This document shows, in pieces, positions 43,641 through 54,500 of a stretch of DNA of 64,000 nucleotides. Location: contig CM044967.1 in NCBI GenBank assembly GCA_024516035.1, positions 2,908,859 to 2,972,858 of the forward strand. Direction: 5' to 3'. Position 1 is the first letter of the stretch. Each line of letters begins with the position of its first letter. Both the position numbers and the translations under genes were made by a program. The notes below the pieces were generated by a model. It was not told the origin of the DNA and did not search any database. It saw only the letters and a program-made list of their open reading frames with translations. The DNA is from Bactericera cockerelli. Taxonomy: Eukaryota > Arthropoda > Insecta > Hemiptera > Triozidae.

Positions 43641-44227
43641 GATAAAATTTAAAATAAAATAAAATTTTAAATAATATATTTCTATCCTTGTAATAAGTAT
43701 TTCGTTTTGTGTTTTATGTAAATAAAGTGTTTCGACTTTGTGTTTTTTTTGTGTAAACTCGAAATGTCTCCCACTTTCAGGTTCTGAGATAAATTTTTTC
43801 TTAAAAAATCTACATTAATTGACGTAATTCTCTCGCTCCTCTAAATTGACATAATTTTATTGTTTCGATAATATCTACTATACAATTATATTAGTCACAC
43901 TACTAACAACTTTTCAAAGTTTAAAATAATTATAACAAGGAAAAATAATTGTTTATATTACAAATTTCGTCTATTTATTTTTGTCGGCTCGTGCATGTAA
44001 ATTAAATTTCAAGTGCCGCATAATTTTTTTCGAGATAATTTACCAACTTAGTTTACGTACCTACTACTTACTTAAATTAAATTTCATTCCGTTTAACCTG
44101 CCTTACTTGTTGACATTGCCGCATTCATCTCCATGAGGCATTATTATTAATATTATCTTTTTCTTTTTTTTTCACTGACTTGCCTATAAAAATTATTTTT
44201 TACTAAATCCAGTTTAAAAAAAAAAAA
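43641..44227 (+). other. Probable 5' UTR or flank of the CR1-type LINE
   Basis: AT-rich sequence without an ORF. The 5' boundary of the LINE and a target-site duplication could not be identified by eye. Confidence 0.4.
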
Positions 44228-46030
44228 ATGGATAACAAATTAGAACCCATAATTACTCGACTTCGATCGAAGAATATGACAAATCCAAGCACCCAAACTA
44301 AAGAAAGTCCTAAGACTAAGACCATTAAAACCACTAATCAACCAAACAGATCGAAGGATACTAACACTAAGAAAATAAATAAAATTGAAACTAATGAGAT
44401 TGCAACCAAAACACATAAAGAAAGAAAGAAAGAAATAACCAAAAATAAGGAAAAAGGAACTACCGCTCAGTTCGGTTCAAATTCAACAAAAACTTCACAA
44501 CTCAACAGTCCTAAAACACGAGCCTCCTCAACAAAAACTACAACGACTTCAAAACCAAATCCATCAATTCATAACCTACCTATTAATACATTATCAGAAA
44601 TAACACAACAGGTAGTTGATAAACATAGTGATAAACAAATAACAGCTGATAAAATTGATAAGCAATCACAAACAGATATCGAAAATCTAACATGGACCAA
44701 TATGAAGCGTGGATTAGTAGATAAAATAATTCAACAGGAAACAGAATTAACAAACATGAAATCCAAAATTAAATCTCTGGAATACCAGATCATGTTGAGA
44801 GATTCGTGTGAATGTGGACCAGCGCCTAAATCCATCCTCCGATATAAACAGGACGTGACCCCATGTCCGATACCGACCCACACAGCTTCACGTATCCTCC
44901 CAGTTAGGAGTACTCATAATCTGTCAAGCTCAACACTACCCGCTCTGACTCCCATGATACCTACACCCAGGAATACTATCAAAACTCGACCCCCGGTCTC
45001 AACCTCGTTCATTACTCCGGCGTCTCGGTTCATTTCTTCTTCAGTCATGTCTAATCACCTGACAAAATTCACCTCAACACTGAATGTTGGTGCCATGCCG
45101 GCCCCCACCCATGCAGATTCAACTTTCAATGACACTCTCAAACTTCAGCCGCGGCCAACAAGCAAAGTGTTCCTGATTGGAGATAGTCATCTGAGAGGAA
45201 TGGGTATTCAACTGTCATCTCTCCTACCGCCAAAACGTAAGGTTGAATGTTTCTTACAACCAGGTGCTGGCTTCAGAGAGATAGCTGATGTCCATGTCAA
45301 GTCTCCCAACCTCATGAGTCCCAACTCTGAAGATGTAATTGTGATCTACTGTGGTACAAATGATATCAACTCGTCCCAATGGTCTCATGTGACAGCTAGT
45401 CTTAATATTTTAGTTCAAAAATTCAGGTTATGTCAAAAGTTTTGCATTGTGGGAGTGCCCCTGAGATACGACTCTAAGGAGCTAAATTTTCATATTTCTA
45501 GGTTTAATACAAAAATAAAGTACTTCGTAAAATCTAAGCTGTCTAATCTAGTCTACATTAATCCCTCCAACTTTATAAACAGAAGGCACTATGCAAGAGA
45601 TGGTGTGCATCTCAATAAGACTGGAAAATCGATATTATGTAGGAAAATTGTTAACACCATATTTCATGATCACCCTATACCTCAGTCTCATGAGGTGCTG
45701 AGTAGTGCAACCACATCAGCTCACTCAAATAGCCAAGACCCAATACCTGAAAGTACTAGGTCCGAACCTCATAGAACAGCTTGTTTAAGTAACTCTACTA
45801 TTAACATGGGTACTAGTTTTACTTTGGATCAAAGTTATGTTTACGATGTAACTCATTTGAGTCTTGTCAATAATAATATTACCAATTTAAACTCTGATAG
45901 TCCAATTCCTAGTATTAGTTGTATACGTACCTATCCTCCATTAGTAGTGACTACACCTAACATTCCAGACGCAAATGTCTCCCTAGACTCAACTTTTTCT
46001 TTCAGTCCCAACAATGCAAAACCAACCTAA
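44228..46030 (+). CDS. CR1-type LINE ORF1 with SGNH esterase domain
   Basis: 600 codons from ATG at 44,228 (context AAAAAATGG) to TAA. Residues 1-155 are a Lys/Thr/Ser/Asn-rich disordered region. About 159-190 is a short predicted coiled coil (MKRGLVDKIIQQETELTNMK onward). About 314-475 is an SGNH-hydrolase domain: GDSH with the catalytic Ser at 320, a Gly in QPGAG, GTND with Asn 378, and DGVHLN with Asp 458 and His 461. All four signature residues are present. Esterase-containing ORF1 proteins are established in CR1-group LINEs, where ORF1 is an RNA-binding, multimer-forming protein. The 3' end overlaps the open ORF2 frame. Confidence 0.9.
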   Translation: MDNKLEPIITRLRSKNMTNPSTQTKESPKTKTIKTTNQPNRSKDTNTKKINKIETNEIATKTHKERKKEITKNKEKGTTAQFGSNSTKTSQLNSPKTRASSTKTTTTSKPNPSIHNLPINTLSEITQQVVDKHSDKQITADKIDKQSQTDIENLTWTNMKRGLVDKIIQQETELTNMKSKIKSLEYQIMLRDSCECGPAPKSILRYKQDVTPCPIPTHTASRILPVRSTHNLSSSTLPALTPMIPTPRNTIKTRPPVSTSFITPASRFISSSVMSNHLTKFTSTLNVGAMPAPTHADSTFNDTLKLQPRPTSKVFLIGDSHLRGMGIQLSSLLPPKRKVECFLQPGAGFREIADVHVKSPNLMSPNSEDVIVIYCGTNDINSSQWSHVTASLNILVQKFRLCQKFCIVGVPLRYDSKELNFHISRFNTKIKYFVKSKLSNLVYINPSNFINRRHYARDGVHLNKTGKSILCRKIVNTIFHDHPIPQSHEVLSSATTSAHSNSQDPIPESTRSEPHRTACLSNSTINMGTSFTLDQSYVYDVTHLSLVNNNITNLNSDSPIPSISCIRTYPPLVVTTPNIPDANVSLDSTFSFSPNNAKPT

Positions 46031-46080
46031 CTGACGCCTACTCACCTAGGCGCGGACAAAATCATGCAAATTTAATTCAG

Positions 46081-49011
46081 TTGACTAACGGCAAAGACGA
46101 CGATACCTTCTTGATCTACTATCAGAATGTCCGTGGATTGCGGACTAAACTAGGAAAACTTACGTGTAATATTCCACTTTTTGATACTTACAAATGTATT
46201 ATTTTTACTGAAACTTGGCTTAAAGAACAGCACAATGATTCCGAATTAGGTTTCATTGGTTACAATGTCTATAGACATGATAGATGTAGACTTGATGTAG
46301 ATCGAGGGGGTGGTTGTCTCATTGCTGTGAAGAACCAAATTAAATCTAAACTTTTAAAGGTTGAGGAGTGCAGCCTTGAGATTTTATTTGTTGAAATTAA
46401 AATTAATCGTAAAATATATATTCTCAGTTCAGTCTATCTTCCGCCTAACTGTTCATCTAATGATTTCGTAATTTATACCCATGTATTGGAAAATATACTA
46501 TCGAATTATAAACGTCAACAACAAGTTACTCTTGTACTAACTGGCGATTATAATTGTTCAAACATTTCCTGGGACCCAATGACTTTTAAACCTACTACAA
46601 TGATAAACTACTCATTTAGTGCAGATAACCTTATTTCCTGTACCGAATTTCATTCCCTGTTCCAGCTAAACCATGTCTTGAACTCTGATAATCGGATTTT
46701 AGACTTGGTTCTAACAAATAATGATAACCTAATTAAAGTGCATCAAAGTGAAGATAATATTCTTGAAGTTGATGAACTGCACCCTCCATTATCTATTAGC
46801 CTCCGCCTAGACAAAAACCCTAGAAAAAAGAACCTTACATCAGACAAACCAATAGTGGTTAAAGACTTTAAAGAAAATGAAAATGATTTTCCCGAACTTT
46901 CAAAATTCTACACAGATAAATTTAACAACTCCATAACTTTTAACCCTCATCAAGAACTTGAGTCTTTAATTGATGATTTTTATAAAATATTACATGAAGG
47001 TATTGAACAGTTTATTCCATCTAAAGTTATAAGACAACCCAAGTTTCCTATATGGTTCAGTGCCGAATTAAAAGATTTAATTTTTAAAAAAAAGATTAAA
47101 CATAAAGAATTTAAATCTCAAGGCTCTCCTCAACTCCATAATGAATTCTCTAATTTAAGAAGAAAATGTAAAAGTATCTCATCTCGGGACTATGCTGCAT
47201 ATATACGAAAAATTGAAGATAATGTCAAAGAAAACCCTAAGCAACTTTTTCAATTTATATCGAACAAAAAAACGAAACCTAATATTCCTGACGAAATGAA
47301 ATTTCAAGAAGAAACATCAGATAATCCAAAATATATAGCAAATATGTTCGCTCAAAATTTTGCACTTAACTATGCTACTCGTCAGACATCTAACTTAGAA
47401 GACCATGCTTTACTTTATGCAAACAGTTTAATTAACATGAACCATATTGTTCTCACAGAAATGAAAATATTCAATCAATTAAAAAAGCTTCCAAAAAATG
47501 CATGCATGGGCCCAGATGAGATATCCCCCCTACTATTTAGAGCTTGTGCCAAATCACTGACTCCTCCCCTGGCTCTCATATTCCAAAAATCTCTCGATAC
47601 TGGAGTTTTCCCAACACAGTGGAAAACTTCATATATAACTCCAATTTTTAAATCTAAAAATAAAGCATTAGTCGAGAACTATCGACCAGTCTGTATCAGT
47701 TCCATCATACCTAAACTCTTTGAAAACCTCATCTCACAGGTAATCTATCCGATACTTTATAACGTAATAGAAGATCATCAACACGGGTTCATGAAGTACA
47801 GATCAACGGCCACAAATCTCATATCTTTCACCGAGTACATTACCGAAAACATCAAAGATGGTGACCAAGTTGACTGTATTTTCACTGACTTTTCAAAATG
47901 TTTCGATCAATTAAATCATGATATTCTTATTACTAAACTAAAAAGTGTGGGTATTGGTGGGTCGTTACTAGACTGGTTGGCTAGTTTTCATAAAAATCGA
48001 AAACAAATTGTCAAAATCCGAGCTTATTCTAAATCCGACCATACTAACAACAACCCTTCCCTTGAAATATTTAAATCTAACCCAATTCACGTACCATCTG
48101 GTTGCATTCAAGGAGGGCATTTAAGCGGAATATTGTTTCTTTGCTATATTAATGATATTGTTCGGATTTTACCTCCTAATGTGAGAGGATGGCTTTATGC
48201 AGATGATTTTAAATTGGCAATGAGAGTGAGGAGTGAGGAGGATGTGAACCAGTTACAGGAAGTAGTTCGGCGCTTGAACCGCTGGTGTGATGCTAACCTT
48301 ATGAAATTAAACCTCGAAAAATGCAAAATAATGACGTTCCACACTAACAGGAAACCTATTCTTGCAAATTACAATATTGACAATGTTTCTTTGAGTAGAG
48401 TGTATGAAATAAAAGATCTTGGGGTTACCTTTGAATCCAATTTAAAATTTAATAATCATTTTTCAAATATTAAAAACAAATCTCAAAGAATGCTGGGACT
48501 GCTGTACAGACATACTCGGGATTTCAGAAATCCAAATACTTTGATAAACCTCTACAACTCTTATGTTCGATCAAATCTCGAGTATTGCTGTACAGTATGG
48601 TCACCACAGTATGCAACACACATAAATAGACTTGAATCAATACAACACAAATTTCTAAAAATGCTTGCATACAAAACATTCAATGTAATTGTTGATCATA
48701 ACTATGAGGAAATCATGTCAAAATATAATATTATTACCTTAAAAGATCGTAGGGATAAGCAGGACCTTATTTTCCTCATTAAAATATTACATGGATTAGT
48801 ATATTCTCCTGAAATATTGAGCAAATTAAACTTAAGGGTTCCAGGGAGAACGACAAGATCTAAAGATACTTTTCTGCTCCAGAGATACAAAATTAATATT
48901 TGTGAACATTCTCCAATACAACGTATGGAGAAAATAGGTAATCTCACCAGCGGGGCGGGCTTAGATCTGTTCCTTTGTAAAAGATCGGATATTGATCTAC
49001 TTTTTAATTAG
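46081..49011 (+). CDS. CR1-type LINE ORF2: APE endonuclease and reverse transcriptase
   Basis: 976 codons from a TTG at 46,081. The frame is open back to 45,961, and no ATG precedes the endonuclease, so the real start is uncertain. Endonuclease landmarks are QN at 15-16, TETW with Glu 44, GDYN at 155-158, SDNRILDLVL from 202 and His 234 (ELHPPLS where SDH is usual). RT landmarks are NYRPVCISS from 533, FTDFSKCFD with Asp 603, SGCIQGGHLSG around 673-683 and YADD at 706-709. No stop or frameshift interrupts it, and all catalytic RT residues are in place. It nicks target DNA and primes reverse transcription there. It sits in the -1 frame relative to ORF1. Confidence 0.93.
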   Translation: MTNGKDDDTFLIYYQNVRGLRTKLGKLTCNIPLFDTYKCIIFTETWLKEQHNDSELGFIGYNVYRHDRCRLDVDRGGGCLIAVKNQIKSKLLKVEECSLEILFVEIKINRKIYILSSVYLPPNCSSNDFVIYTHVLENILSNYKRQQQVTLVLTGDYNCSNISWDPMTFKPTTMINYSFSADNLISCTEFHSLFQLNHVLNSDNRILDLVLTNNDNLIKVHQSEDNILEVDELHPPLSISLRLDKNPRKKNLTSDKPIVVKDFKENENDFPELSKFYTDKFNNSITFNPHQELESLIDDFYKILHEGIEQFIPSKVIRQPKFPIWFSAELKDLIFKKKIKHKEFKSQGSPQLHNEFSNLRRKCKSISSRDYAAYIRKIEDNVKENPKQLFQFISNKKTKPNIPDEMKFQEETSDNPKYIANMFAQNFALNYATRQTSNLEDHALLYANSLINMNHIVLTEMKIFNQLKKLPKNACMGPDEISPLLFRACAKSLTPPLALIFQKSLDTGVFPTQWKTSYITPIFKSKNKALVENYRPVCISSIIPKLFENLISQVIYPILYNVIEDHQHGFMKYRSTATNLISFTEYITENIKDGDQVDCIFTDFSKCFDQLNHDILITKLKSVGIGGSLLDWLASFHKNRKQIVKIRAYSKSDHTNNNPSLEIFKSNPIHVPSGCIQGGHLSGILFLCYINDIVRILPPNVRGWLYADDFKLAMRVRSEEDVNQLQEVVRRLNRWCDANLMKLNLEKCKIMTFHTNRKPILANYNIDNVSLSRVYEIKDLGVTFESNLKFNNHFSNIKNKSQRMLGLLYRHTRDFRNPNTLINLYNSYVRSNLEYCCTVWSPQYATHINRLESIQHKFLKMLAYKTFNVIVDHNYEEIMSKYNIITLKDRRDKQDLIFLIKILHGLVYSPEILSKLNLRVPGRTTRSKDTFLLQRYKINICEHSPIQRMEKIGNLTSGAGLDLFLCKRSDIDLLFN

Positions 49012-49122
49012 GGAGGTTTATTTTTACTTATGTTTTATTTTGTAATACTTGTTTCTTTTTTGTAATAAATGGGGTCAACCCCCGTAGATTCATTCAAAAA
49101 AAAAAAAAAAAAAAAAAAAAAA
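49012..49122 (+). other. LINE 3' UTR and poly(A) tail
   Basis: A short 3' UTR with AATAAA at about 49,064, a GGGGTCAACCCC mini-hairpin, 'attcattc', then 27 A (49,096-49,122). The long uninterrupted A tail fits a recent insertion. Confidence 0.85.
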
Positions 49123-50109
49123 TATTCAAGAGAAGAATACTAAATGATGTTATTTTTGTTCTGTTCATTATAGCGCCTTCAAAAATATTCAAGTAAAAGT
49201 TACTTTCCAATGTATTTTTATTGGAAGGCGTTTTATTTGTGTTCAAGGGACGAATGCTCGCACGGCACCGGAACTCATTCGGTAGGTACTGAATATTATT
49301 TTTTATGAGAGGCTGCAATATTAGATGGTAAATTGTGTAGTTTTTTTTTTGATAAATTTTTTTCCAGGTTCGGTATTTCCAAATATTTCCATTTTATTCC
49401 AAATGTTTCCAGTTTAGCTTCCCCACTATTCGTGAAAGAAAAATGCGTTTCGGTACTTTTAAAGATAAACAATGGACTAAATCTATAAAAGAAATGGAAG
49501 CAAGAAATTTATAAATCCATTTTGGTAAACCAACCTGGAGGAAGATGTTTCTTCTTCCAAAAGAAAAATAACTTTCTTCCAGTTCGTTCATTTTATACCA
49601 GTTGAATCAACTTTGGTTAGAAAGAAAAATACGGCTATTATTTCAATCATTGGATTAAATTCGAAATCTCTTTGATTCAGAATATTATATTGTTGACAAA
49701 CGTTTTACGATACCTTTGAAAAAGGCATGTACAGTATTTAAAGAAATTCACTATGCAATAAGCAAAGCATTCTCGGAATGATTTCAAAGTTAGAAAAGTT
49801 TTCGATGAATAGCGCTTCTTGTAAAGTTTAGTTACTTGTTGGGAAAGCTCACGTAAGAAAGCAATTGTTCAAATGTTCAGTTACAAAAGTTCTTAATAGA
49901 TGGCGCTTATGTGCAATGGTGGGGGTAACCCCTTAAAAAATAATATATGGAAGGGTGCTGAAAAACGAGGCATCTTTATATAGGCCATAAGTAGGTCATA
50001 GATTATGAAAAATAGCTGGATAGGACTTTTTTAAAGAGATGTTGTATTTAAAAAAATAAAGAGCGTTGAGGAAATTAGAGTGTGATATAGAAGAGTGTTT
50101 GGGGTGTTA
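49123..50109. other. Intergenic, no gene seen
   Basis: It opens with a piece of the ~58-bp tandem repeat (to about 49,200), followed by AT-rich unique sequence. No coding or RNA feature is supported. Confidence 0.5.
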
Positions 50110-50390
50110 TAATAATAATAATTCTCACATGCTCAAATTAATTTGGGTATGTCACCACATAATAATAAGACTCTCAGGGTTAGTTGGTGGAAAATTCTTT
50201 TACCGATAACCTCACCTGGTGGTTACTTTCCACTAAAGAGTAGTATTATTGTAATGTAACCACTAGGCGAGGTTTAGGCGAGCATTTCTACCACCGGGTG
50301 GGATTTCTTGCACTTTCTTGCACTGGGTGGGATTCGAACCAACAGGTACTTACGCGCTTTAACCAGTTGACTACCAATGCTCGGAAGCGT
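50110..50390. repeat. Two inverted partial SINEs ('gttcgaatcccaccc' family)
   Basis: 50,110-50,255 carries the plus-strand body and tail ('accacataataataagactc', 'cctggtggttactttccact'). 50,320-50,383 carries a minus-strand head ('gtgggattcgaaccaac'). They point in opposite directions and are not one element. Confidence 0.6.
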
Positions 50391-50955
50391 CTTGGGAGGA
50401 AGCACATTTTTTATTAAATTGAAGACAGATGCCCGAGATAGAGAATATCTCTGTCTGGCTGGGGGGCGTTAAACAGGGAGAAGACCAGTGTCTAGAGGAC
50501 TATGAACTGAGAATGGACTAGTCAACCCTAACAAACAGGCTAGCTTGCAGTTTCCCAAAGGTAATGACTTATAAAGAAAAAGTCCAAGTTCTCACGATGG
50601 TTGATCGCACATAGAAATATGTGGTTTAGAACGAGCCAACTTTTCTCTTGAGTTTGGCTGGAGACCATCACTCCCCCCAGCTGAAGCCAAGCTGGTTACA
50701 ACAACAACATAGAAAATAGCTCGTTCTTTGTATAAGATGTTCTGCACAACTCGACCGAGGTGTTTGATTATGGTAATTCGAGCTGAAAGAGTCTTATAAA
50801 ACCTGCCTTCGAAGAGAAATACCAATCGTAAGCGATCACCCGACTAGGTGAGGTTAATGTGGCAAGCTGGTACGATACCCAGGGAATTGAGGGTAAACCC
50901 CCCGTCTCATATCAGGACGTCATACCTAAAATAGAATCATTAGGCAGGGCAGGAG
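50391..50955. other. Intergenic with degenerate repeats
   Basis: About 50,449-50,492 is a decayed 38-bp unit ('gtctggctggggggcgtt'). 50,840-50,930 resembles the inverted 'ctaggtgaggttaatgtgg' block of other repeats. No gene is supported. Confidence 0.5.
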
Positions 50956-51382
50956 CCTAGGCATTGGATCTGGGCGTCCATATAATCCTTCCACCACCCT
51001 GAGATAGGTATCTGTGCCTAGGCATTGGATCTGGGCGTCCATATAATCCTTCCACCACCCTGAGATAGGTATCTGTGCCTAGGCATTGGATCTGGGCGTC
51101 CATATAATCCTTCCACCACCCTGAGATAGGTATCTGTGCCTAGGCATTGGATCTGGACGTCCATATAATCCTTCCACCACCCTGAGATAGGTATCTGTGC
51201 CTAGGCATTGGATCTGGGCGTCCATATAATCCTTCCACCACCCTGAGATAGGTATCTGTGCCTAGACATTGGATCTGGACGTCCATATAATCCTTCCACC
51301 AACCTGAGATGGGTATCTGTGCCTAGACATTGGATCTGGGCGTCCACATAATCCTTTCACCACCATCAGATGGGTATTTGCT
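50956..51382. repeat. Tandem array, seven copies of a 61-bp unit
   Basis: Units begin 'cctaggcattggatctgggc' at 50,956, 51,017, 51,078, 51,139, 51,200, 51,261 and 51,322, exactly 61 bp apart. The last two or three are the most diverged ('cctagacattggatctgg'). Single diverged copies occur elsewhere in the window. Confidence 0.95.
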
Positions 51383-52387
51383 GTATAGTTTACAATACTG
51401 TTAATCCTGCGAGTATGGGTATAAATAAGAGTCCCTTGACTCTCACAGTCTAAACAAAGTCTCATTAGTGCATTTTTGGGTCACATTGTCCATTTGTCCA
51501 ACCTAGGGCCGTTGTCCTGCCAAAACTTGGCTTGACGCACTGTCGTGCATGCGTGTTCATTAGGGAACTATTCTAGTCGCTTTCTTTGACAAAGAAAAAA
51601 AATCTTTCTTCTCCGACAGCTCGCATTCGCTCGCAAATTATACCCTTGCGAGCCTTTGCATCGCGAAAATCTTCGCATTTGATTTGCAATGAAATACTTA
51701 GGTATAATATATTATGTTAGAGTCAACTGTAACTAGTTCTTTAACTAAAAATCAACTTACCGTAACACATTAATTTCACAGATCTTCTGTGGTTTCGTGA
51801 AAAATACACACCACTTGTTTTCATTTTGTCTGTGGTTCTGTGGAAAATACATCACTTGTTTCCATTTAGTGTTACATACATTTGGCTTTCCGATGTTCTA
51901 TACGAAAATGGCGAGAGAAAATCTCAAAGACATCCGGAGATAATGTTATTTCCATTCCATTCCGTACATAATCCATTAGGCGCTCGGGGAATTCTCCTCT
52001 GAGACAAAACATCAAAGTAGCACGAAATTTTGTGTTAGAGCTGGCGGGGTGGGGAGGGGCCGACGCTTTCGTTGCGTATCTCTGCGCTGTGGAAAGTTTC
52101 GAAAGCTCTCAATGCGGAGATGCAAGAACAGTCTGTCTCTAGCTTGCGGTGCGCGCACAAGCCACGGGAATGAAGTGTTGATATCGGACCCCGCTCACGA
52201 GAATAGCCCATGAATAATTACAAGGGGAGAGAATTAGTTTGCCACACTTGGTCTCGGAGAAAATTTTCAGTTTCAAAATAAATCGACACGAGCGACAAAA
52301 TTCCTTTTTTCAAGTTTTTCGAGTTCCACAATTACTTTTCCCAAGCGCTACTTCTTCCTGTAGTCCCTGCGGATTTATGGATTGATC
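51383..52387. promoter_or_regulatory. CpG-richer unique block, possible promoter and 5' UTR
   Basis: From about 51,490, and more clearly 51,950-52,350, the sequence is unusually rich in CG for this window ('ggccgacgctttcgttgcg', 'gcttgcggtgcgcgcac') and free of recognised repeats. It leads directly to an ATG with a splice donor at 52,388-52,429. Promoter function is inferred from position and composition only. Confidence 0.35.
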
Positions 52388-52429
52388 ATGGATAGCGGAG
52401 CTTTGTCACTGGGAACTTTGTTCGGAAAG
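52388..52429 (+). CDS. Possible first coding exon (14 codons)
   Basis: The ATG at 52,388 opens MDSGALSLGTLFGK and ends at AAAG before GTAAGA, a good donor, in phase 0. It follows the CpG-richer block. Fourteen residues do not identify a family, and no second exon was found in the remaining 11 kb, which is mostly repeats. It could also be an intronic chance match. Confidence 0.3.
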
Positions 52430-52924
52430 GTAAGATGAAATATTCTGGACCACATCAATGGAATGCTACCTTCATTCTAACCACCAGAAGCAACTCCTAG
52501 CACACTACTCATCACCAGTAGATTGAAAAAACTGCGGGACACCAAGCCCTGTTCAATATGGACGTTTCACTATATTTAGGTCAAACTTCCTCACTCAATA
52601 TTTCGTGTGTTTTTTAAATTTGAAAACTATCTAATTATTCGATTCCATTGACATTTTTGTTAATATACTAGGCATGGTTATTTTCAAATTGAAATGCAAT
52701 TAATCTTTCAAAAACTAAAAACTTCAATGATAAATTATTATTATCTATTTATTAAAAGAAACTTCAAATTAAATAAAAGGAACATTGATAGGCACTGTAG
52801 CTAGGAAAGGAAAAATGACATCAGCCGTTTTGAGGAACAGAATATCAATTTCCTTTAAAAATTCCTATAGCTTTAGTATGACTTTATCCTGGCCAACACC
52901 GCTAATTACATTGACAGAATACAC
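52430..52924. other. AT-rich sequence, no gene seen
   Basis: If the exon at 52,388 is real, this is the start of its intron. No repeat was recognised. Confidence 0.45.
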
Positions 52925-53115
52925 GTGCATTGGTGGTTGAGTGGTAAGGGGGCCAGTCTGGTAATCCAGGTAGCGTAGGGATCCGTTGGTTCGAATCCCA
53001 CCCAATATATGATTTTTTCGTACACTTGGGACTTTGACCTCACAATAATATCACCAAAACAACAGGCTGAAATGATGGACTTCCTGGTCAGGCAGTATAA
53101 TAATAATAATAATTA
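52925..53115 (+). repeat. tRNA-derived SINE, plus strand, variant body
   Basis: The head 'gcattggtggttgagtgg' and 'gttggttcgaatcccaccca' are of the common family. The body instead reads 'gggactttgacctcacaata' and 'ggcagtataataataat', a different module. The same variant is seen, decayed, at 61,365. Confidence 0.75.
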
Positions 53116-53409
53116 TAGGTAATCTAACAAGGCCAAAGCTAAAATTAATAAAGCTTTTAAGCCCAGAACTATGAATATATGAATGATTCTTATAATTACG
53201 AGGTATTATTAATACTGTATTTTTTTTTTTAAGATTTCAGGCATTTTTACAGAAAAATCTGTAATTTGAGCATTAAAATAAGCATTCTATTGCCCACCAT
53301 ATCCATGACACGGTTGTAAAACTACTAAATATTGAGATAAAGCAATAGATTAATTTTCATTCACCGTTCTCGTAGCAGATCGATCTAGAAGCCGGTTATT
53401 GTTTGTTTT
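53116..53409. other. AT-rich sequence, no gene seen
   Basis: No feature is supported. Confidence 0.5.
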
Positions 53410-53640
53410 ATCATAGTTTTAACGTCGTTTTTCAACTGCATGGTCATATACGACGGAGGTTTTACCCTCCATTCGCAGGAAACTTACAAACCTGCTATCC
53501 ACATTGACCTCACCCAGACTGGTTTGGCCGGAATGCCAGCATCACGAAGTCTTCACCTAGCTGGACGTTCCTGAACTTCGGTGATCCTACGAGAGCTGGT
53601 GCATTCAACGCGCCATCGACGCTGGCTAGAAGTCGGTTAT
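53410..53640. repeat. Dispersed repeat ending 'gccatcgacgctggcta'
   Basis: It matches 28,590-28,862 in order ('ttttaccctccattcgcagg', 'cattgacctcacccag', 'cgccatcgacgctggcta') with 'gaagtcttcacctagctgga' in the middle. Confidence 0.7.
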
Positions 53641-54282
53641 TAGAGTGACAAGTGATAAGGCACAAGAATTTTAGTCAGGCTGGGTTAGGAAAATGTGCCA
53701 TGACTCTTTTTATGAACCCAAATATGAAAACCTAATCATTAGACAGAGACACACAACAATTATGTTTTCCTTTATTATTATCTTTTTATTTAGCTTCTTT
53801 TTTATTTGTTATTATTGTTTATGTTGATAGGGAACTTCAAGGATTGGGTGGAAGAGCCTTAGAGCATTAACATAGCCTATTGGTTATACCTTCCACTTTT
53901 TCTTTCAACTCCACAAAACAAGAGGATTGCATCCCCTTAGTGTGGGGTAGTCGCATCAAATATATGTTACCAGTTACCTATTATGTACAATTTTATTATT
54001 AATGCAAATAAATTACAAATTACTTTGCCTTTTCCCAATCCTACTTGGGGTCGGCATTGTTCAACCCCATGGTTGAGGTTGGTTGGTTGTGGCATATGTG
54101 TGTTTTACGGCTGCCCTTCCTGTTCCTGTTACCTTCCACTAAAGAGTCTTATTATTATTATTATTATCATGTGATGGTTCTGATAAATTTCTAAATACAA
54201 ATGACTCATGTGCCTTTTCCATTGCACTTCAATGTCCTGAATTGCAAGTCTAGAATAAAATCTAGATATAGCTTTATATCAA
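53641..54282. other. Intergenic with SINE debris
   Basis: It contains 'tggttgaggttggttggttg' (about 54,070) and a short tail 'accttccactaaagagtctt' with (ATT)n at 54,130-54,172. No gene is supported. Confidence 0.5.
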
Positions 54283-54500
54283 GAGTGCACTGGTAGTAAA
54301 GTGGTTAAGGCGCTAGTCTGGCAATTCAGATGGTGTAGGGATCCGTTGGTTCGAATCCCACCCAGTGCATGGAATTTTCCTCATTAATTTGAGTATGTTA
54401 GCACATAATAATAAGACTCTGAGGGTTAGGTGGTAGAAAATGCATTAAGCATTAACCTCGCCTGGTGGTTACCTTGCTTTTATTATTATTATTATTATAA
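54283..54500 (+). repeat. Full tRNA-derived SINE, plus strand
   Basis: 'actggtagtaaagtggttaa' (A box), 'gttggttcgaatcccaccca' (B box), 'catggaattttcctcattaa', 'gggttaggtggtagaaaatg', 'cctggtggttaccttg' and an (ATT)n tail. It is a good plus-strand reference for the commonest family. Confidence 0.85.
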
